Positions 29,235 through 39,600 of a DNA stretch of 64,000 nucleotides are shown in pieces. This DNA is from Burkholderia oklahomensis C6786 (GTDB lineage Bacteria; Pseudomonadota; Gammaproteobacteria; Burkholderiales; Burkholderiaceae): NCBI RefSeq assembly GCF_000959365.1, contig NZ_CP009555.1:3162001-3226000 (forward strand), in the 5' to 3' direction. A model generated the notes under the pieces. It searched no databases and was not told where the DNA came from. It saw nothing but the letters and a program-made list of their open reading frames with translations. Position 1 is the first letter of the stretch. Every line of letters starts with the position of its first letter. A program made the position numbers and the translations under genes.

Positions 29235-29786
29235 ATGAATCGTCGGTCGTTTATCGGTGGATCCCTGGGGCTGTGTGCCGGCGCAGCGCTTCCTGTCGCA
29301 CTGGATTGGTCGGAATATGCGGGCGACTACCTTGAAATGGCGCTGAGCAGTGGGATCGTGACCATCAAGCTGAACCCTGACGTGGCGCCGAATCACGTGA
29401 ACCGCATCAAGTCGCTGGTGCGTGCGAAATTCTATGACGCCATGCCGTTTGCCCGTGTCGTGGACGGATTCATGGCGCAGACCGGCGACCCGCGCAAGGG
29501 CACCGACGTGGACCTTGCGTCGTTGCCGAAGCTGAACGCGGAATTCAGTCACCTGCCGTTCGAGCGCGGAACGGTCGGCATGGCCCGTTCACGGAATCCG
29601 AACAGTGCCTGCCATCAGTTTTTCGTCACGCTCGCGGATGCCGCTTTCCTGGACGGGAGATATACCGCGTTCGGAAAGGTGACGAGCGGAATGGAACTGA
29701 TCGACCAGCTCCGCCTAGGCGTGCCCGATACCGGGAAGGTCGCCAATCCCGACCTCATCGGAAGCGTCCGTCTGACGGCGGGCTGA
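29235..29786 (+). CDS. Cyclophilin-type peptidyl-prolyl isomerase, exported
   Basis: 183 residues from the ATG at 29235. The N-terminus MNRRSFIGGSLGLCAGAALP looks like a twin-arginine or Sec leader, so it is probably periplasmic. The cyclophilin core follows: GIVTIKLNPDVAPNHVNRIK, FYDAMPFARVVDGFMAQTGD (substrate pocket), GTVGMARSRNPNSACHQFFV and YTAFGKVTSGMELIDQLRLG. It would catalyse cis-trans isomerisation of proline bonds. It is 87 bp after the hydrolase gene. Confidence 0.87.
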   Translation: MNRRSFIGGSLGLCAGAALPVALDWSEYAGDYLEMALSSGIVTIKLNPDVAPNHVNRIKSLVRAKFYDAMPFARVVDGFMAQTGDPRKGTDVDLASLPKLNAEFSHLPFERGTVGMARSRNPNSACHQFFVTLADAAFLDGRYTAFGKVTSGMELIDQLRLGVPDTGKVANPDLIGSVRLTAG

Positions 29787-29841
29787 CAGGCGATTGGGCC
29801 CTCTTTGTGATCGGAGCGTATCCGCAAGGAATCAATGCAAG

Positions 29842-30168
29842 ATGCCAAACATCGCTGTCTTCATATCCGAGAATAATCGTCTGGAACCCGAGGCTGCTTC
29901 GGCCTTGTCGTCCTCCTTCGCGAACCTGTGCGTGGAGGTCCTGAAGGCAAAGCAGAGCAATGTCCACGTATGCTATGTGTCGGCGCAAGTCGGCTTCGGA
30001 ACGCCGATCTATGTCGAGGTAAAGCTGCGTAAGGAAGTGTTCCGGACGGCGCCGGTGTTGGGCGACTTCGTGAACGAGGTCGATTCCCTGATCAAGGAGA
30101 AGACCGGAGTGGCGGCGCGAATCCGGTGTTTCTCCTACGAGAATGGCAGTATTCATGCAAAGAACTGA
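29842..30168 (+). CDS. Tautomerase-superfamily (MIF-like) protein
   Basis: 108 residues. The ATG at 29842 places Pro directly after Met (MPNIAVFISENNRLE), the catalytic Pro-1 of the 4-oxalocrotonate tautomerase/MIF superfamily; an upstream in-frame ATG would bury it. The pattern HVCYVSAQVGFGTPIYVEV and a final RCFSYENGSIHAKN fit a small beta-alpha-beta protein. Substrate unknown. It is followed after 10 bp by the broken metallo-hydrolase gene. Confidence 0.65.
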   Translation: MPNIAVFISENNRLEPEAASALSSSFANLCVEVLKAKQSNVHVCYVSAQVGFGTPIYVEVKLRKEVFRTAPVLGDFVNEVDSLIKEKTGVAARIRCFSYENGSIHAKN

Positions 30169-30178
30169 GGTGAACATC

Positions 30179-30433
30179 ATGAGCACGATTTTTCCGACTC
30201 GAGATATCGGTGGCGTATCGGTCACGGCGGTCAGCGACGGTTATCTGCAGGTCGATTTCGGGATGCTCCTGAACATCCAGGCGACCGAGGCCGGGGAAAT
30301 CCAGCGCAAGGCGGGCGTGACGAATCCCAACGCGGTGCATATCAATATACAGCCACGGATGCTACCCGGCAGGGGGTACGTTGATTTTGATGTGTTTTGC
30401 CGGTGTAAAGCGTTCCAACAAGGCTTAAAAACT
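30179..30433 (+). pseudogene. Metallo-beta-lactamase-fold hydrolase, N-terminal remnant
   Basis: Starts MSTIFPTRDIGGVSVTAVSD and continues through GMLLNIQATEAGEIQRKAGV to about codon 60 (position ~30355). There the family-like sequence stops, before any HxHxDH metal site. The remaining frame runs into the IS element's left end. The loss therefore happened slightly outside the present IS edge, perhaps with a deletion. Confidence 0.6.
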
Positions 30434-31325
30434 CTAACAAAATGAGTGTTTGGGGGCTGTTAACCCGCCGCGCATTTTGTTAACCTCTTCGTTGTTTCGC
30501 TGACGAGGAGGCCATGGCCAAACCGATACTCGATGACGAACTGTGGTCACTGATCCAACCGCTGCTGCCTCCACCGAAGCCACGCCGTACGCGATACCCG
30601 GGCCGCAAGCCGCTGGACGATCGCGCCGTGCTGACCGGCATCCTGTTCGTGCTGCAATCCGGTATTCCCTGGGAAATGCTTCCGCAGGAAATGGGCTGCG
30701 GCTCGGGCATGAGCTGCTGGCGCAGACTGCGCGACTGGCAACAGGCGGGTGTCTGGGACCGGCTGCACGAAGTATTGCTGGCCAAACTTCGTGCAGCCGA
30801 TCGCATCGACTGGTCGCGTGTGGTTATCGATTCGTCCTCCATTCGTGCAGTGGGATCGGGTCAAAAACAGGACCCAATCCCACCGATCGGGCGCGACCCG
30901 GTTCAAAGCACCATCTCGTTACCGAAGCGCAGGGCATCCCGCTCGCGCTGATCCTCACGGGTGCCAATCGCAACGACGTCACCCAACTGCTGCCTCTGAT
31001 CGAGGCCATTCCGCCCATTCGTGGCAAGCGCGGGAGGCCTCTGTCAAAGCCCGTCGTTGTGCAGGCCGATCGCGGTTACGACCACGACAAATATCGTAAG
31101 CCCTTGCACGCTGCCGGTATCGCCACGCAGATCGCACGCCGTGGTGAGCCCCACGGCAGCGGCCTCGGCAAGACCCGGTGGGTCGTCGAGCGCACCTTCG
31201 CGTGGCTGCACAACTTCAGACGTCTGCGCATTCGGTTCGAGCGCCTCGCCGCCATACACGAGGCGTTCATGAAAATCGCCGCCTGCATCATTTGCTGGCG
31301 ACACCTCCAAAAATCATTCTGTTAG
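30434..31325 (+). mobile_element. IS5-family insertion sequence, IS427-like group
   Basis: About 890 bp bounded by imperfect inverted repeats: the left end CTAACAAAATGA (from 30434) matches the complement of the right end CTAACAGAATGA (ending 31325), with TTTGG..GG continuing both. It holds two overlapping transposase frames joined by a probable -1 shift. The transposase stop codon lies inside the right terminal repeat. Exact ends are uncertain by a few bases, and no clean target duplication is seen. Confidence 0.8.
30514..31325 (+). CDS. IS427-group DDE transposase, two frames (orfA/orfB)
   Basis: OrfA (30514-30951) starts MAKPILDDELWSLIQPLLPP and holds the first catalytic Asp in SRVVIDSSSIRAV. 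OrfB continues in the -1 frame to 31325 with the second Asp in VVVQADRGYDHDKYRKPL and the Glu in RWVVERTFAWLHNFRRLRIR. The switch point is CAAAAACAG at 30862-30870, where frame 0 reads Gln-Lys-Gln and a slip on AAA restores Lys-Thr-Gly-Pro and the conserved remainder. This is the usual two-frame design of the group, so the element may be active. Confidence 0.82.
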
Positions 31326-31409
31326 CGCTTCTTAGTACTACAGCCGTAGATACTAACTGAAAGGCGGGGTGAAACCACGGCGCTGGTAATGGGACTGTTG
31401 CACGCGCCA

Positions 31410-31775
31410 CTAGTGAGTACGTCGCCAAATTGACCAAGCAATCACATGATTGATCAGATGGACGGCGCGCCATAACAGGCGGCACAGCAGCCGACGAATT
31501 TCCTGCGGGCTGAGGGGCATCTTGCCTTCAGGAGTTTTTTTACCCTCGATCCGAAGGGTGACGAGTACTGCGTGCGCCAGAAGCGCCAGAGTGATGTGGC
31601 GGTGCCACCCGCGCCATCGACGCACCTCATAATGATCCAGGCCGCACTCCCCCTTGGTCGCTTCAAAGCTAGTTTCGATTTCCCACCTGCGTCCCGCGAC
31701 ATTCACCAGAATCTGCAGTGAAGCTATGCTGCGTGGAGTGTAGACGACATAGAAAGTCGTACTGTCTTGTCCGAC
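31410..31775 (-). pseudogene. IS701-like transposase, C-terminal remnant
   Basis: On the minus strand the frame contains FYVVYTPRSIASLQILVNVA, RRWEIETSFEATKGECGLDH, YEVRRWRGWHRHITLALLAH and LSPQEIRRLLCRLLW, the end of an IS701-type DDE transposase. The same open frame runs on upstream to 32132, but that part has no transposase similarity and begins at the dispersed repeat, so the N-terminus has been lost. Not functional. Confidence 0.75.
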
Positions 31776-31776
31776 T

Positions 31777-31800
31777 GTCCGAATTTGCGCGGCCATCTCT
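31777..31800. repeat. Dispersed repeat, copy 2
   Basis: Same 19 exact bases (about 24 with one mismatch) as 15820-15843. It lies exactly at the junction where IS701-like transposase similarity stops, which suggests the end of a mobile element or an insertion scar. Confidence 0.6.
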
Positions 31801-32301
31801 GTCACGCAGCAACGCATGCATTCGCGTGCGTCATATTGCCGCGCGGCATGCGAATGCGACGACGCTTCCGAAACGACCTCTATCGGCTCTCCTGTCGACG
31901 ATTGCAACCATGCCGAAGTCATTCCATTGACATTCAAAATCGGCGATGATCGATCCGTCATGTGAAGATATTTGGTTTCCAAAATATATGCCGATCGAAC
32001 CGGGCGGATTGGTATTTTCCGATAGACATCGTTGAAACGGAAGGCGAGGCATACGGCATGCGGCGCACCCGAGCGCATCGGGAATCTGGCCGAAACGGGC
32101 GGGTTATGCCGCGACGCAAGCGGGTCTCGCATGCATCAAACGCGATTTCCCGCGCGACGGCTAAAGGCCATTGTCGGCGGTAAATCAATCGGAAAACCGG
32201 AGGCGAATCGCGAATTGGCATTCAAGCTCCACTCATATCGACTGAAAAAGACAATCGCCGATGGCAGGATCGTCTTTATTCGATTTTGAAAAGAGGATGA
32301 A
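31801..32301. other. Spacer between IS701 remnant and DHH gene
   Basis: About 500 bp with several shadow frames and no recognisable protein. It probably contains the promoter of the DHH gene near its right end. Confidence 0.4.
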
Positions 32302-33347
32302 TTGGACGACAACCCATTTACGCCGCAATTGCGCGATGCGGGAAACCCGAAGGCCGAGGCAGTGGAAACGGCGACGTCGCGCGGGAAGGCGGAAGAAATC
32401 TACGTGTTCAATGGCGATGCGGACGGCTTGTGCGCATTGCAGCAGTTGCGGCTCGGCGACGGGGCGGGCGCCTCGCTGGTGACGGGCGTCAAGCGCGACA
32501 TTCAGCTACTGGCGCGCGTATCGGCTGGACCGGGGTGCCGGGTCACGGTGCTCGACGTGTCCCATGACCGCAATCGCGACGATGTCGCGAGAATCCTGGC
32601 GGCAGGCGCCGCGCTGCGCTACTTCGATCATCATTTTGCCGGCGAGCTGCCGAACCATCCGCGCTTTCACGCGTATATCGACACCGCGCCCGACGTCTGC
32701 ACGGGCGTGCTCGTCAATCGTTACCTGCACGGACGTCATGCGAGCTGGGCGGTCGTTGCCGCATTCGGCGACGCGCTGCCGGACGTCGGCCGCGCGCTGG
32801 CGCAAAAGCATGGCGTCGCGCCCGGCGCAATCGAATCGCTCGCGCAATTGGGCCGTTGCCTGAACTACAACGCGTACGGCGAGGATCTCGACGACCTGCA
32901 TTTCTCGCCGCTCGCGCTGGCGGACGCGATGCTGCCGTACGCGGATCCGCTCGACTTCATCGCCCGGGCCGACGTGATGCCGGTGCTGGCCGAGGGCTGT
33001 CGCGACGATCTTCATCGCGCGCGCTCGATCGAGCCGGCGTTCGAGTCGCGTGACGCGACGATGCTCGTGCTGCCGGCCGAGAAATGGGCGCGCCGCGTGA
33101 GCGGCGTGCTTGCGAACGAGCTGATGCAGGACGGGTCGCGCCGCGCGCTCGCGATCCTGAGCCGCGGCGCGACGGCGGCTACGTGGTGAGCGTGCGGGTG
33201 CCCGCCGGCGGCCCGGTCGGCGCGGACGATTTCTGCCGCCTGTTCGACACGGGAGGCGGGCGCAAGCTCGCGGCCGGGATCAATCACCTTCCCGAAATCG
33301 ACGTCGATCGGTTCGCCGCGCGCTTTCAGGCCACGTTCGCCGGCTGA
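32302..33347 (+). pseudogene. DHH/DHHA1-family phosphoesterase, frameshifted
   Basis: Starts at TTG 32302 with AGAGG five bases upstream. The DHH domain shows VFNGDADGLCALQQLRLG, VTVLDVSHDRNRDDVARIL and ALRYFDHHFAGELP, the metal-binding Asp and DHH motifs. The frame stops at 33189 after LAILSRGATAATW. The adjacent frame to 33347 continues naturally as PRRDGGYVVSVRVPAGGPVG and ends with GGGRKLAAGINHLPE, the DHHA1 substrate-binding motif. One missing C around 33160-33166 explains it. DHH proteins cleave phosphodiesters such as nanoRNA or cyclic dinucleotides. Either a true mutation or a sequencing error. Confidence 0.75.
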
Positions 33348-33363
33348 GCCGCGTGCGGCGCGC

Positions 33364-33404
33364 GCGCCTGCGCGGGGCGGCCGTGTCGCGCAGGCGCCGG
33401 TTTT
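33364..33404 (+). terminator. Hairpin terminator after the DHH gene
   Basis: A perfect 11-bp GC-rich stem, 33364-33374 against 33387-33397, followed by CGGTTTT. It starts 17 bases after the restored stop codon. Confidence 0.6.
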
Positions 33405-33490
33405 CAGCGGCGATTTCGGATATGAGAAAGGCTCGCTCACGAGCCTCGGACAACATGCATGTCGAATATCGAGGGACGGTGCTTCGACAA

Positions 33491-35338
33491 ATGAAGATCC
33501 ATGCGAAGAAGGCGCTTGCGTTCGGGGCGATCGCGATCGGCGTCGCGCTGGCGATGCCCGAGGCAGCTTCCGCGTACGAGTTCTACGCGCTGGGCGACAG
33601 CCTGACCGACAACGGCCGGGTCGTCAGGCTGACCGGCATCCTGCCGAACGCCACGTCGACGATCTTTCGGAACGGCCGCTCGTCGAACGGCCCGGTGTGG
33701 GCCGAATACCTGCCGAGCCTGATCGGCGCGCGATTCTCCCCCGACGACGATTACGCGATCAACGGCGCGCTGAGCGGCCACGGCGGCTATCTCAACATCA
33801 TTGCGGCGCGTCCGGCGTGGCGCACGCTGCCGGGATTCGTCGATCAGGTCGACCAGTTGATCGCCGCGCGCCCGCGCCTGCAGCACGACGATGTGGTCGG
33901 CATCTGGATCGGTACCAATGACCAGGATCTGACCAAGGCGAGCCTGAACGGCATCGAGCCGTTTCTCGGCGTGCCCCGGCCGGCGAATATCGCGGAAATG
34001 AGCGCGTACACGCTGTCGAACCTCAATGCGCAGTTGCAGCGGTTGATCGGGATCGGCGGCCGCCAGTTCGTGATCCTGAACTTGAACGACGCCAACGGCA
34101 CGCGGCCGGGATACGTCGACTACAACAACAAGCTGCCGGCGGATCTCGTGCAGTTTTCGCGGCAAGGCGTCAACGTTCATCTGTTCGACGTGTCGGCCCT
34201 GCTGAACCAGATGCGCCGGAATCCGTCCGCCTACGGGCTGAACGATACGCCGGACGTGCAGTGCCGCCACGTGCCGTCCTGCAACGGCGGCTCCGTCGAT
34301 TTGCAGAACACCTATCTCACGGCGGACGGCACGCACATGATGACGAGCGCGCACGAGTACATCGCACGCTACGTCGCGAATCAGTTGAATGCGCCGACCG
34401 CGATCTCGGCCGCGCCGATGCTCGGGCTCGACGTCGCGCGGGCGAGCGCGCTGTCGGCGTTGAGCGGCGCCGACAGCGGGCCGCTCGGTCCGCGGCGCGT
34501 CGCGCTGTCGGACAAGCTGTCGCTCTTCGCCGATGTCGGCTATACGCGTAACTTCCACGGCGCCGCGACCGGTATCGACGCGTTCGACAGCGACGTCGAG
34601 ATGTTCTCGATCGGCGCCGAGTACAGGCTGTCCGCGGGCTCGAGAGCCGGCGCGCTTTTTTCGAGCGGCAACGCGAACGGCTCGATCGCGAACGGGCAGG
34701 GGAGGATCGGGCTTCATGCATACCGGCTCGGCTTCTATCACGCATTCGAGCGCGCCGGCCTGTTCGTGCGATCGTATGTCGGCGCGGGCTGGAGCCAGTA
34801 CCGGCTCAACCGCAGCGCCGTGCTGGCCGGGGCGATCAGCGCGAACACCAACGGCTTCGACTTCGGCGGGCTCGTGAAGGCCGGGTATCTGTTCCCGCTC
34901 GGCGGTGCGCGGCTCGGCCCGGTCGCCGACGTCGGCTATACGCAGCTCGTCGCTCGCGGCTACGCGGAGGACGGCGATCCGATCCTCGTGCAGAGCGTCG
35001 GCGTGCAGCGGCTGAAGGGCGTGAGCGCGGGGGCGGGCGTGCGCTTCGCTGCGCCGCTCGCGGCGATCGGGCTGCGCGGTGGCGAATTGTCGGCCGAGGC
35101 GCATCTGCGCCACGATGCGTTCAATGGCCGAACGCTCGTCACCGCCCAGCGCTATGCGCCCGACCTGTCAATCCGCACGGCTGTCGACGGCGCGAGCGCG
35201 ACCTATGAACGGTTATCGATCGCGCTGACCATCGATCCCGCGAAGCGGTGGCGAGGCAAGCTGGCCGTGCAACTGGATATCGGCAACGCGCAGCGTCGTT
35301 CGTACAATCTGCTCGCGATGCTGGGCGGCTCATTCTGA
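33491..35338 (+). CDS. GDSL-type autotransporter esterase
   Basis: 615 residues from ATG 33491 (MKIHAKKALAFGAIAIGVAL), which begins a signal peptide cleaved near ASAYEF; upstream in-frame ATGs would add an unlikely leader. The passenger is a GDSL hydrolase: EFYALGDSLTDNGRVV (Ser nucleophile, block I), GIWIGTNDQDLT (block III region) and TADGTHMMTSAHEYIA (Asp-His, block V). From about residue 350 a 12-strand beta-barrel autotransporter domain follows (SDKLSLFADVGYTRNF onwards), ending in an aromatic residue (LLAMLGGSF), the usual outer-membrane signature. Role: surface-displayed lipase/esterase such as EstA. Confidence 0.9.
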   Translation: MKIHAKKALAFGAIAIGVALAMPEAASAYEFYALGDSLTDNGRVVRLTGILPNATSTIFRNGRSSNGPVWAEYLPSLIGARFSPDDDYAINGALSGHGGYLNIIAARPAWRTLPGFVDQVDQLIAARPRLQHDDVVGIWIGTNDQDLTKASLNGIEPFLGVPRPANIAEMSAYTLSNLNAQLQRLIGIGGRQFVILNLNDANGTRPGYVDYNNKLPADLVQFSRQGVNVHLFDVSALLNQMRRNPSAYGLNDTPDVQCRHVPSCNGGSVDLQNTYLTADGTHMMTSAHEYIARYVANQLNAPTAISAAPMLGLDVARASALSALSGADSGPLGPRRVALSDKLSLFADVGYTRNFHGAATGIDAFDSDVEMFSIGAEYRLSAGSRAGALFSSGNANGSIANGQGRIGLHAYRLGFYHAFERAGLFVRSYVGAGWSQYRLNRSAVLAGAISANTNGFDFGGLVKAGYLFPLGGARLGPVADVGYTQLVARGYAEDGDPILVQSVGVQRLKGVSAGAGVRFAAPLAAIGLRGGELSAEAHLRHDAFNGRTLVTAQRYAPDLSIRTAVDGASATYERLSIALTIDPAKRWRGKLAVQLDIGNAQRRSYNLLAMLGGSF

Positions 35339-35360
35339 GCGAGCGCAAGGACGCCGCCGG

Positions 35361-36581
35361 CTACTCATCCGCGGCGGCGAAGCGCCGCGCCGCGCCGTGC
35401 GCGTCGCCGCCGACGAAGCGGATCGCGGCGAGCAGCGCGACGGCCACGACGAGGCCGACGCCGCCGATGACGAGCACGGAAGGAAACGCGCTCGTCGCGG
35501 CGGTCACGAGCCCCGCGACCGGCAGGAACGCGGTCATGACCGACGTGGTCGCGCCGATGCCTTGCGCGAGCTGCTGCTCGGGAATCAGTTTGTAGCGCTT
35601 GTCGCGGAAGAAAATGCCGAAGAACGCGCTGCCGACGATCAGCAGTCCGAACGCCAGGCAGAAGAGCCACACGCTCAGATTCGCCGCCGACAGGACGGCG
35701 GCGACGGCGAGGCACAGCACGCCGAGGCGTCCGAACCCGGCAGGGCGCAGATCCTTCGCGCAGCGCGGGATCGCGATGCAAAGCGCGAACGAGATCGCGC
35801 CGCCGACAAGGTTGGGCATCGCGCTGTACGCGACCGGCAGGCCGTAGAGGCCGATCATCGTCGGCGCGATCAGCGACTGGAAGACCCCGAAGAAGACGTT
35901 GAGGAAGCCGCCCGCGAACGTGAGCGCGAGCAGTTTCGCGTTGGTCGCGAGTGTCATGAAACGCGCGCATTCGGACGCGAGCGTCCAGCGGTCGGTGGAG
36001 GTGGCGAAAAGCCGGGTGGTCGCGGCGCGCCAGGCGATCGACGCGGCGAACAGCAACCCGTAGCCGAGCGCGAGCGCGCCGATCGCCGCGCGCGGCGACA
36101 GCCCGGAAAAGGCCAGTGCGGCGACGCCCGGCCCCGCAAGCCGCGCGAGCGGCTCCAGCAGTTGCGAGCGCGTCTGGAAGCGCTGCAGGCCGGCAGGCGC
36201 GAGCCGCTGCGCGGCGGTGGCCTCGTAGTACACGAGCGACATGCCGGACAGCAGGGACACCACGCTCGACAGCATCCATGCGAAATGGGTCTTGCCGAGC
36301 AGCACCCACGCCAGCATGAAGAAAAGGCGCAAGCCCTCGACGGCGAAGGCGAGCCGCTTGCCGACGCTTCGGTCGACGATGGAGCCGAACACCGGCGAGA
36401 GCAGCGCGCGCGGCATGAATTCGACGAAATAGGCGATGCCGACCGCGAGCGTGCTGCCGCCGCTTTGCTGGTAGACGAGCAGCGGCAGCAGAAAGCCTTT
36501 CGCGTAATCGAGCGCGAGCGTGAACACGCGCACGACGGTGAACGGGTGATCGCCGTTGCCGGCCGGTCGCGATGCGCTCAT
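35361..36581 (-). CDS. MFS transporter (MFS_1/MFS_3 type)
   Basis: 406 residues from ATG 36581 (MSASRPAGNGDHPFTVVRVF); the longer frame upstream is proline-rich and out of character. About 12 hydrophobic spans, for example YAKGFLLPLLVYQQ, RLFFMLAWVLLGKTHFAWML, LNVFFGVFQSLIAPTMIGLY and VLVIGGVGLVVAVALLAAIR. The loop GSIVDRSVGKRLAFAVEGL corresponds to MFS motif A. The substrate is unknown; an efflux role is suggested by the RND pump next door, 81 bp away on the same strand. It could form one operon with that pump. Confidence 0.82.
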   Translation of the reverse strand: MSASRPAGNGDHPFTVVRVFTLALDYAKGFLLPLLVYQQSGGSTLAVGIAYFVEFMPRALLSPVFGSIVDRSVGKRLAFAVEGLRLFFMLAWVLLGKTHFAWMLSSVVSLLSGMSLVYYEATAAQRLAPAGLQRFQTRSQLLEPLARLAGPGVAALAFSGLSPRAAIGALALGYGLLFAASIAWRAATTRLFATSTDRWTLASECARFMTLATNAKLLALTFAGGFLNVFFGVFQSLIAPTMIGLYGLPVAYSAMPNLVGGAISFALCIAIPRCAKDLRPAGFGRLGVLCLAVAAVLSAANLSVWLFCLAFGLLIVGSAFFGIFFRDKRYKLIPEQQLAQGIGATTSVMTAFLPVAGLVTAATSAFPSVLVIGGVGLVVAVALLAAIRFVGGDAHGAARRFAAADE

Positions 36582-36662
36582 GGGGCGGGGCGTCCTGACG
36601 GGAGGGGGCGCGCGCAACGGGTGGGCGTCGGGCGCGCGCCGCGAGGCGCGGCGCACGGCCCG

Positions 36663-39600
36663 TCAGTCCTGGGGCGCGCCCTCCGCGTGTGCGTTCGACG
36701 GCATGTCGAGGCCGAGCGGCCTGAAGCGTGCCTTCAGACGGTTCGACAGCGTGTCGAGATACAGATAGATGACGGGCGTCGTGAACAGCGTGAGCACCTG
36801 GCTGACCAGCAGCCCGCCCACCATCGCGTAGCCGAGCGGCTGCCGCAGCTCTGATCCCATTCCGGGCGTGAACATGAGCGGCACCGCGCCGAACAGCGCG
36901 GTCATCGTCGTCATCATGATCGGCCGGAAGCGCAGCAGGCACGCGTTGCGGATCGCGTCGAACGACGTCATGTTCTGCTCGCGCGTCGCGGCGATCGCGA
37001 AATCGACCATCATGATCCCGTTCTTCTTGACGATGCCGATGAGGAGGATCACGCCGATCAGCGCGATCAGGTTGAAGTCGTACTTGAACAGCCACAGCGT
37101 CGCGATCGCGCCGACGCCAGCCGACGGCAGCGTCGACAGGATCGTCCACGGATGGATGAAGCTGCCGTACAGCGCGCCGAGCACCAGATACGCGACGATC
37201 AGGGCGGACAGGATCAGCATCGGCATCGTCGCCAGCGTGCTCTGGAATGCCTGCGCCGTGCCCTGGAACGAGCCGACGACGGCGGGCGGCATGCGCAGCG
37301 CGGCCTGCGCGGCCTCGATGGCGGTCGTCGCCTCGCCGAGCGAGACGCCGGGCGCGAGGTTGAAGCTGATCGTGACCGACGGGAAATGCGACTGGTGATT
37401 GACCGACAGCGGCTGCACCGAGTCGGTCGTCCAGCGCGCGACCGACGACAGCGGCACGAGCGCGCCCGACGGCGATTTCATGTAGATCCTGTCGAGCGTG
37501 CCCGGATCGCGCTGCAGCGACGGCAGCGTTTCCATGATGACCTTGTAGGTCGACAACTGCGTGAAGTACTGCGCGACCTGGCGCGAGCCGAACGCGTCGT
37601 ACAGCGTGCCGTCGATCGCCTCGGGCGTGAGGCCGTAGCGGGCGGCCTGATCGCGGTCGATGGAGACGCTGAGCGCCGAGCCGTTCACCTGCTGGTCGCT
37701 CGCGACGTCGCGCAACTGCGGCAGGGCGGACAGCCGCGCGAGCAGGCGGGGCGCCCACGTCGTCAGCTCGCCGACATCGGCGCTTTGCAGCGTCAACTGG
37801 TACTGGGTGCGCGCGAGCCGCGCGCCGATGATCACGTCCTGTGCCGCCTGCAGATACATGCGCACGCCGGGCACTTTCGCGAATTGCGGCCGCAGCCGGC
37901 GGATCACCTCGTCGGCGGTGGCGTCGCGCTGATCACGCGGTTTCAGCGTGATGTACCAGCGGCCGTTGTTGACGGTCGTGCCCGCATACGCGCTGCCGCC
38001 GACCGCCATCTGGCAGTGCTCGACGGCGGGGTCGGCGCGGATGATCGCGGCGAGCGCCATCGAGTGGCGCGCCATGTCCTCGACGGAAATGGTCTGCGCG
38101 GCTTCGGATATGCCGGTGATCACGCCCGTGTCCTGCTGCGGGAAGAAGCCTTTCGGGATGCCGATGTAGAGGAACACCGAGGCCGCGACCGACGCGAAGA
38201 ACGCGCACAGCGTGATGAAGCGGTGCCTGAGCGCGACATCGAGCGCGCGCTCGTATCCGGCCGACATCCGCGCGAACGCGCGCTCGAAGAGGCCGGGCCG
38301 GGGCGCGCGGCCGCCGTCGTGGCGCTGCGCGCGCAGCAGGTACGACGCCATCATCGGCGTGAGCGTCAGCGAGACGAATGCGGACACGATGATCGTCATC
38401 GACAGCGTGACGGCGAACTCGCGGAACATGCGGCCGATGATGCCGCCCATCAGCAACAGCGGCAGCAGAACCGCGACGAGCGAGATGCTGATCGACGCGA
38501 TCGTGAAGCTCGTTTCGCTCAGGCCCTTCAACGCGGCCTGCAGCGGCCGTTCGCCTTCCTCGACATGGCGCGCGATGTTCTCCACCATCACGATCGCGTC
38601 GTCGACGACGAAGCCGACCGCGATCGTCATCGCCATCAGCGAGATGTTGTCGAGGCTGTACCCGCACGCCCACATCAGCGCGCACGCGCCGAACAGCGAG
38701 ACCGGCACCGTGATGGCCGGAATGATCGTCGTGCGCACGCTGCCGAGAAACGCGTAGATCACGACGACGACCAGCACGACGTTCAGCAGCAGCGTCAGCT
38801 CGATGTCGAGCAGCGATGCGCGGATCGTCTGCGTGCGGTCGGCCAGCACGGCGATCTTCAGCGACGGCGGCAGCGACGCCTCGAGTTCGGGCAGCTTGGC
38901 GCGGATTTTGTCGACGGTCGCGACGGTGTTCGCGCCGGGCTTCTTGTAGATGCCGACCGAAATCGAGCGCTTGCCGTCGATCCACGCGGCGAGCGTGTTG
39001 TCCTCGGGGCCGAGCACCGCGCGCCCGATATCGCGGATGCGCACCGGCGTGCCGGCCCGATAGGCGACGATCGCGTCGTTCCACTGCGCCGGATCGGTGA
39101 GCTGTCCGTTCGTGTAGATCGTGTACGAGCGCGTCGTGCCGTTGAACACGCCTTTCGGATTCACGCCCGACAGGCCCGACAGCGCGCGGCGCACCTCCTC
39201 GGACGACAGCTCGCGCGATGCGAGCTTGACGGGGTCGAGCTGGATGCGGATCGACGGCTTCTGCTGCCCGCCGATCGACACGCTGCCGACGCCGTCGATC
39301 TGGCTCAGGCTTTTCGTCAGCCGCGTCTCGACATAGTCGTCGATCGTCGTGAGCGGCAGCGTCGAGGATATCGCGCTCAGCAGCATGATCGGCGAGTCGG
39401 CCGGATTGACCTTCTGGAACGTCGGCGGCGACGGCAGGTCCGCCGGCAATTGCGCGGCCGCCGCGTCGATCGCGGACTGCACGTCGTTGGCGGCCGCGTC
39501 GATGCTGCGATCGAGACTGAACTGCAGCACGATCGACGTCGAGCTGAGCGTGCTCTGCGACGTCATCTGCGTGACGTACGGAATCTTCGAGAACTGCGTC

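Noticed and set aside
31776..32132. N-terminal extension of the IS701-like transposase frame
   Set aside because: No transposase similarity beyond about 31775; the open frame is probably accidental past the junction.
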